Shown here in pieces: positions 59,905 to 64,000 of a DNA stretch of 64,000 nucleotides. The stretch is from contig JAJDXR010000070.1 in assembly GCA_022823165.1 (NCBI GenBank), positions 62,001 to 126,000 of the forward strand. The letters are read 5' to 3'. The notes below the pieces were generated by a model. The model ran no database searches, had not been told where the DNA came from, and worked only from the letters and a program-made list of their open reading frames with translations. The translations under genes and the position numbers were made by a program. How positions within the stretch are numbered: position 1 is the stretch's first letter; the number at the start of each line of letters is the position of its first letter. The DNA is from Anaerolineae bacterium (GTDB taxonomy: Bacteria > Chloroflexota > Anaerolineae > Aggregatilineales > Phototrophicaceae).

Positions 59905-62505
59905 CTAGAGCTCGTTCTTCGCCCCGTTGCTGCTGAAACCGGCGCTGTCCACTTTGTCGGCTTTGTCCTCGGCGATCATGATGGCAATGCCGGCGACTTC
60001 ATCATCGCCATCGAGATTCATTAGAATTACGCCTTGGGTATTTCGACCCGTTTCGCGTATATCGTCAAGCCGCGTACGCAAGACGATTCCTGACTTGGAA
60101 ATTAGCATGATTTCATCATCGCTTCTGATGCAGCGTACGGCGATAACAGGGCCCGTTCGCTGATTGCGCTTTAGTGTCCTAACGCCCAATCCATATCGGC
60201 TTTGAACCGGATACTCAGGCACTGGAGTGCGTTTGCCGTGTCCCAGGAGCGTTACAACCAGCACTTGTCCGTCATCATCAGGGACAACATCCATGCCTGC
60301 AATTCTGTCGCCGCCGCGCAGTTGCATTGCTCTTACACCGGCAGCGCCACGACCCATAACACGCACATCTCCCTCACGGAAGATTATGCTCTGGCCGTCG
60401 ACCGACGCCATAACAATTTTCTGGTCGCCAGTAGACTGCTTCACCCAGCGTATTGCGTCGCCTTCACGCAGGCTTAAGGCTTTGAGGCCATTACTGCGTA
60501 CATCCGCGAAATTTTGCTGCGCAACTCGCTTAATTCGTCCGCGCTTCGTAGCAAGCACAAAGTAGCCATTGCCGGCCGCCTGTTCCTCGCTCAAGGCAAG
60601 AATGGCGGTGATTTTTTCATCGTTTGCCAGATGCAAGATCTTCTGAATTTGGACGCCTCGCCGGTCTCTTGGCATTTCGTCAATTTCGTAGGCAGTGCAG
60701 GAATATACCCAGCCACGGTCACTGAAGAATAAGATTTTGTCGTGGCTATAGGCGAAGAAGATGTCCAGCAGCGTGTCTTCGTCTTTGAGTGTCATGCCCT
60801 TCATGCCCTTGCCGCCGCGATTTTGCGCGCGGTAAGCGCGTGCCGCCACCCGCTTGATATAACCGCTCTCCGTCAGCGAGATGACCACATTCTCCCGCCG
60901 ATACAGCCCGGCCTCATCTAGCGAATAGTTGTTGTCTTCCAGTATGGTTCTGCGGTCGTCGCTGTATTTCTCGGCGATTTCCTGCACATCTTCGCGTATG
61001 ACCGCGCGAATCTTGCCCGGCGAGCCGAGCAGATCTTCCAAAAAGGCGATGCGCGCTTGAACAGTGTCATACTCTTCTTGCAGCTTTTGCCGCTCCAAAG
61101 CAGCCAGACGGCGGAGCTGCATATCCAGGATAGCGTTGGCTTGCGCCTCGTCCAATTCAAACAGCGCCATGAGCTGCGCGCGCGCCGCGCTCACATCAGC
61201 TGATTCGCGGATCGTTTGTATCACGTCATCAATGTTCGCCACCGCTTTCAGCAAACCAATCAAGAGATGGGCGCGCTGGCGCTGCTTGTCCAGCTCATAT
61301 TGGGAGCGCCGCTCAATGACCTCAATCCGATGCTCAATATAGTGGCTCAAGCAGCGTTTCAGGCTCAATAGCGTCGGTTCGCCCTGGACCAGCGCCAGCA
61401 TCTGTATACTGTGCGCAGTTTGCAATTGGGTGAAAGAAAACAGCTGATTCAGCACTCGCTTGTACTGCGCATCCCGCTTCAGGTCTACAACCAGACGCAT
61501 GCCATCTCGGTCGGATTCATCGCGCAAGTCACGAATACCATCGACGCGACCTTCACGCACCAGGCTCACTATGCGTTCAACGATGCCGGCTTTGTTAACC
61601 TGATAGGGGATTGACGTGAAGACGATGCGTTCGACATCGGCCGGTCGCTCTTCAGCGACATTCTCGGCGAGAGCTTTGCCGCGTCCATCCTCCAATGTAT
61701 AGGTCGCGCGGACTGTGACGCGCCCCTTGCCTGTGTTGTAGGCTTCTCGAAGTTCAGGCAGTCGTTCATCACCAAGTCCGATTTTGGCGCCGGTAGGGAA
61801 GTCCGGGCCTTTCACAAATTGCATCAGATCGTCGACCGATACACTGGCGAGATTATCGTAGTTGTCGATCAGATACGTGATGGCGCTGGAAAGCTCGCGC
61901 AGATTGTGCGGCGGTATATTGGTCGCCATGCCCACCGCGATGCCGCTGGCGCCGTTCAGCAGCAGATTTGGCAGCCGCGCCGGCAAAACAACCGGCTCTT
62001 TCTGGGTGCCGTCGTAGTTGTCGGCCTCGTCCACCGTTTCCATGCTGATATCGGTCAAAAGCTCGCTGGCGATATTCGCCATGCGCGCTTCGGTATAACG
62101 CATGGCGGCCGGTTTATCGCCGTCTTGACTGCCGAAATTGCCTTGGCCGTCCACCAGCGGGTAACGCAGCGAGAAATCCTGCGCCATGCGCGCCATGGCG
62201 TCATACACTGCTTGATCGCCATGGGGGTGGTACTTGCCCAAAACTTCGCCGACCAAGCGAGCGCTTTTCTTGTATCCGGTTCCGGGCCGCAAACCCATAT
62301 CGTGCATGGCGTAGAGGATGCGCCGATGAACCGGCTTCAAGCCGTCGCGCGCGTCTGGCAAGGCGCGGGCGACAATCACGCTCATGGCGTAATTCAAATA
62401 GCTGCCGCGCATTTCTTCATTTATGGTTATCGTGCGGATTTCGCCAGCATTCTCTTCGGTTGATTGCGGATCGAGTGTGTCCATCTCAGGCTGCCAATCG
62501 CGCAC
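59905..62505 (-). CDS. gyrA: DNA gyrase subunit A
   Basis: Breakage-reunion subunit of DNA gyrase, which introduces negative supercoils with GyrB. The 866-residue length is typical. The N-terminal winged-helix/tower part contains the quinolone-resistance region [18 protein letters not shown] and the catalytic tyrosine in AAMRYTEAR (Tyr137, the E. coli Tyr122 position). The C-terminal beta-pinwheel includes QNRGGKG, a near-perfect GyrA box, which argues for gyrase against ParC. At the position of E. coli Ser83 there is Gln98; the Asp87 equivalent is kept (Asp102). The start is GTG at 62505, following AAAGGAG by 15 nt. An internal ATG at 62484 is possible. gyrB is not in the window. Confidence 0.96.
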   Translation of the reverse strand: MRDWQPEMDTLDPQSTEENAGEIRTITINEEMRGSYLNYAMSVIVARALPDARDGLKPVHRRILYAMHDMGLRPGTGYKKSARLVGEVLGKYHPHGDQAVYDAMARMAQDFSLRYPLVDGQGNFGSQDGDKPAAMRYTEARMANIASELLTDISMETVDEADNYDGTQKEPVVLPARLPNLLLNGASGIAVGMATNIPPHNLRELSSAITYLIDNYDNLASVSVDDLMQFVKGPDFPTGAKIGLGDERLPELREAYNTGKGRVTVRATYTLEDGRGKALAENVAEERPADVERIVFTSIPYQVNKAGIVERIVSLVREGRVDGIRDLRDESDRDGMRLVVDLKRDAQYKRVLNQLFSFTQLQTAHSIQMLALVQGEPTLLSLKRCLSHYIEHRIEVIERRSQYELDKQRQRAHLLIGLLKAVANIDDVIQTIRESADVSAARAQLMALFELDEAQANAILDMQLRRLAALERQKLQEEYDTVQARIAFLEDLLGSPGKIRAVIREDVQEIAEKYSDDRRTILEDNNYSLDEAGLYRRENVVISLTESGYIKRVAARAYRAQNRGGKGMKGMTLKDEDTLLDIFFAYSHDKILFFSDRGWVYSCTAYEIDEMPRDRRGVQIQKILHLANDEKITAILALSEEQAAGNGYFVLATKRGRIKRVAQQNFADVRSNGLKALSLREGDAIRWVKQSTGDQKIVMASVDGQSIIFREGDVRVMGRGAAGVRAMQLRGGDRIAGMDVVPDDDGQVLVVTLLGHGKRTPVPEYPVQSRYGLGVRTLKRNQRTGPVIAVRCIRSDDEIMLISKSGIVLRTRLDDIRETGRNTQGVILMNLDGDDEVAGIAIMIAEDKADKVDSAGFSSNGAKNEL

Positions 62506-63018
62506 CGGATTGGCAAACTTCTCCTTTCGTCGCGGCGCCTCGCAAGCGCCGCCGCTTTGACCAATCGCAAGCTGGCCTATCGGTCTATGACAAGGGTATC
62601 AGCCAGTCGATTTGCCGGCGCGCGACCGCGAAATTGACCACGATTTCCGCGCCATACCCGCCGTTGCGCCCTCGCCATTATGCACATACATTTTAGCATA
62701 GCCGGGCTTGATGCGCTACGCGCGCGGGGGCCTATGATTAGGACATTTAGCTGCTCAAAGCGTCCATAATGAAATGCTTACAGCGGGCTGACAATTCGCT
62801 GCCTGGTTGCCCGCACTAGCTTGATCTCCATTGAGCAAAACATGCCAAATACCTGGTGGAGGTTTATGAATTGCGCAAATTCGCTTGCCAGCGAAATATC
62901 CTACGACTATAATATGACTAATGTCTAAGGCTGGCAGTTATAAGTTTTGGCTAAAAGCCTTTGCCATTACAAAGCAGTGTCGCTTTCGCTATCTCTAAGT
63001 TTATTAGGAGGAACTCTT
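62506..63018. other. Gene-free interval between gyrA and the small membrane protein
   Basis: No gene is recognised in these 513 bp. A minus-strand extended -10 (TGCTAAAAT, 62698-62690) is a weak candidate gyrA promoter with a leader of about 180 nt. The right end holds the promoter at 62885-62913. The middle (about 62720-62880) shows nothing. Confidence 0.5.
62885..62913 (+). promoter_or_regulatory. Promoter of the 63019 gene
   Basis: TTGCCA (62885-62890), a 17-bp spacer and a perfect TATAAT (62908-62913), about 105 bp before the start codon. Confidence 0.65.
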
Positions 63019-63441
63019 ATGAACAGCGACGATATGAGGCGGGGCATAATCCCAGGTGTAATCGCGGGTTATCTCTTCCTAGCTTACGCAGGTCCGGGAA
63101 TGCAGGATATGGTCGGCGGCATGATAGGCGCGGATGCGTTTATCGGCTTCATCTTGCATATCGTCATCAGCATGGTCATCGGGGCCGTCTACACCGGCCT
63201 ATTCATGCAGTATGTGGACTTGGGCAACCCCTTGGTGAATATTGTTGTGGGCGGCTTGATCTACGGGCTTATCTGGTGGATCGTCGGCGGCCTGATTATC
63301 ATGCCGCTGATTGCAGGTGGCGAGATGCTGCAGATTGACCTGACTCACCCGAGTCTGTTTGGTCACATCATATTTGGTCACGCGCTGGCCTTCCTGGTCG
63401 TCCTGCGGGATGCCGCGATGGGCATGGGCGCCGACAATTAG
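63019..63441 (+). CDS. Small four-helix membrane protein of unknown function
   Basis: A 140-residue protein with four predicted membrane helices (about 8-25, 40-62, 73-97 and 113-130), rich in glycine and isoleucine, with no motif I can name. The start at 63019 follows a perfect AGGAGG with 7-nt spacing. The frame stays open for 24 codons upstream, but those encode a low-complexity stretch (SLSLSLSLL) and lie before the ribosome-binding site. A strong promoter and a strong terminator frame the gene, so it is a single-gene transcript that is probably well expressed. The helices contain few charges, arguing against a transporter with a large substrate. Confidence 0.75.
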   Translation: MNSDDMRRGIIPGVIAGYLFLAYAGPGMQDMVGGMIGADAFIGFILHIVISMVIGAVYTGLFMQYVDLGNPLVNIVVGGLIYGLIWWIVGGLIIMPLIAGGEMLQIDLTHPSLFGHIIFGHALAFLVVLRDAAMGMGADN

Positions 63442-63476
63442 ACTTTCCCAAATGTCAGTAAACTGACGGAAAATTG

Positions 63477-63512
63477 GGGCCGGCGCGCGAAAATTGCCGG
63501 CCCTTTTCTTTT
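63477..63512 (+). terminator. Rho-independent terminator of the 63019 gene
   Basis: GGGCCGGC (63477-63484) and GCCGGCCC (63496-63503) form a perfect 8-bp GC stem with an 11-nt loop, followed by TTTTCTTTT. It lies 36 bp after the stop codon. It may also stop minus-strand transcription from the gene ending at 63591. Confidence 0.85.
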
Positions 63513-63590
63513 CTGATGTCGCCGCCAATGAATCCTGACCGCAAAGCACTGCGATTGCTTGCAGCTATGCCGGCTTTTGCTTGAAGCGGC

Positions 63591-64000
63591 TCAACTCGAA
63601 CGCTTCCATACGCCATTCACCAGATTGAACAACACGATGTCGGCTTGCGGCCGGCTTGCATCGCCAAGCTCGACTTCGACCCGCAGCTGTGGGCTGCCGG
63701 CGTCGCTCGTCCAAAGGAATTGATCACGCGCCTTGTAGGCTGGCGGCGGCGTATTCCGGTTGAAGCGCGCGTAGGCGGCGCGGCGGACGCTTTCGTCAGA
63801 GGTATCGTAAAGCCGCAGCCACTCCGCTTCGGCGCGCGCGGCAATCAGCTCGGATTCGAGCTCGAGACGCCAGGCAATGAAGTCGCGCCAATCAAGGTCG
63901 GCCTGCGCCAGCGGCGCCGCAATCACCTGCTGCAAAATCGCCATACTGTCGGTTGCGCGCAGGCTTTTCAGTAGCGCCGCGACCGCTTCAGCGCCGTAAT
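63591..64000 (-). CDS. C-terminal part of an unidentified gene, cut by the window edge
   Basis: The frame is open from the right edge of the window to a stop at 63591, giving at least 135 residues of the C-terminus. It contains an alternation of Trp, Arg and Glu in helices (DWRDFIAWRLELESELIAARAEAEWLRLY) followed by YKARDQFLWTSDAGSPQLRVEVELGD and ADIVLFNLVNGVWKRSS. This looks like a helical module and a small beta domain. In Anaerolineae-type genomes similar tails occur on uncharacterised secreted proteins, but I cannot name a family. The ATG at 63944 is internal, not a proven start. Confidence 0.6.
   Translation of the reverse strand, partial: YGAEAVAALLKSLRATDSMAILQQVIAAPLAQADLDWRDFIAWRLELESELIAARAEAEWLRLYDTSDESVRRAAYARFNRNTPPPAYKARDQFLWTSDAGSPQLRVEVELGDASRPQADIVLFNLVNGVWKRSS

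Noticed and set aside
59905..62505. Assignment as topoisomerase IV subunit ParC
   Set aside because: A near-perfect GyrA box (QNRGGKG) and the full beta-pinwheel support GyrA.
62947..63018. Upstream extension of the 63019 gene encoding repeated Ser-Leu
   Set aside because: The perfect AGGAGG is located inside the extension and points to the ATG at 63019.
1..64000. CRISPR arrays, rRNA, prophage or insertion-sequence transposases
   Set aside because: No regularly spaced repeats, rRNA sequence, integrase, transposase or phage structural gene was seen on either strand.

Overview
The window looks like a chromosomal piece of a GC-rich bacterium of the phylum Chloroflexota, probably Anaerolineae-related. 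This is inferred from gene content, not from a marker phylogeny. The strongest hints are the giant membrane proteins of the DUF2298 and Agl23-like (TIGR03663) families, the CapA-type and DUF1385 proteins, and housekeeping genes (mreB, tilS, mutS, recJ, fmt, era, the nusA-infB-truB group, gyrA) in a layout that is neither proteobacterial nor typical firmicute. I see no phage, insertion sequence transposase, CRISPR array or rRNA. One tRNA (Gly, CCC) is present.

Layout. 0-14.6 kb: mreB (-) diverges from a plus-strand run of tilS, an atypical response regulator, a secreted esterase-CapA fusion, a Clp-family ATPase with a degenerate first ATPase domain, a phosphohexomutase, a methyltransferase, and a coupled pair encoding a membrane protein and a secreted lectin-like protein. 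A secreted clan GH-A glycosidase-like gene converges on that pair. 15-31 kb: a cytoplasmic GAF-PAS histidine kinase and a ROK kinase (-), mutS and a sulfotransferase (+), DUF1385 and recJ (-), fmt, a MATE exporter and PspC (+), malate dehydrogenase and a histidine phosphatase (-), then two unknown genes and era (+).

30.6-38.2 kb (-): the classical nusA-ylxR-infB-rbfA-nrnA-truB-ribF transcription/translation cluster, without rimP in front. NusA carries a very long acidic then basic tail. A non-coding interval with a 124-bp MITE-like element and a terminator-like hairpin separates it from the next block.

38.8-58.6 kb (-): the most distinctive region, about 20 kb read in one direction. It encodes a GT4 glycosyltransferase, four large polytopic glycosyltransferase or DUF2298 proteins (920, 1957, 915 and 667 residues), an ECF-like sigma factor, a putative anti-sigma factor and a 1303-residue Agl23-like protein fused to an NHL beta-propeller. 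I read this as a surface glycan or protein-glycosylation locus with its own sigma/anti-sigma pair. The 1957-residue protein fuses an ArnT/PMT-like glycosyltransferase to a DUF2298 protein, and its first extracytoplasmic loop holds an insert that resembles part of a family-3 solute-binding protein. This is the best candidate in the window for an undescribed system. The GH-A enzyme, the sulfotransferase and the phosphohexomutase could plausibly act on the same envelope glycans, but that link is inference.

58.9-64 kb: tRNA-Gly with a consensus promoter, ribosomal protein L25, gyrA (-), a small four-helix membrane protein with strong expression signals, and the 3' part of an unidentified gene cut by the window edge. 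Where promoters can be recognised, many are of the extended -10 type (TGnTAnnAT).
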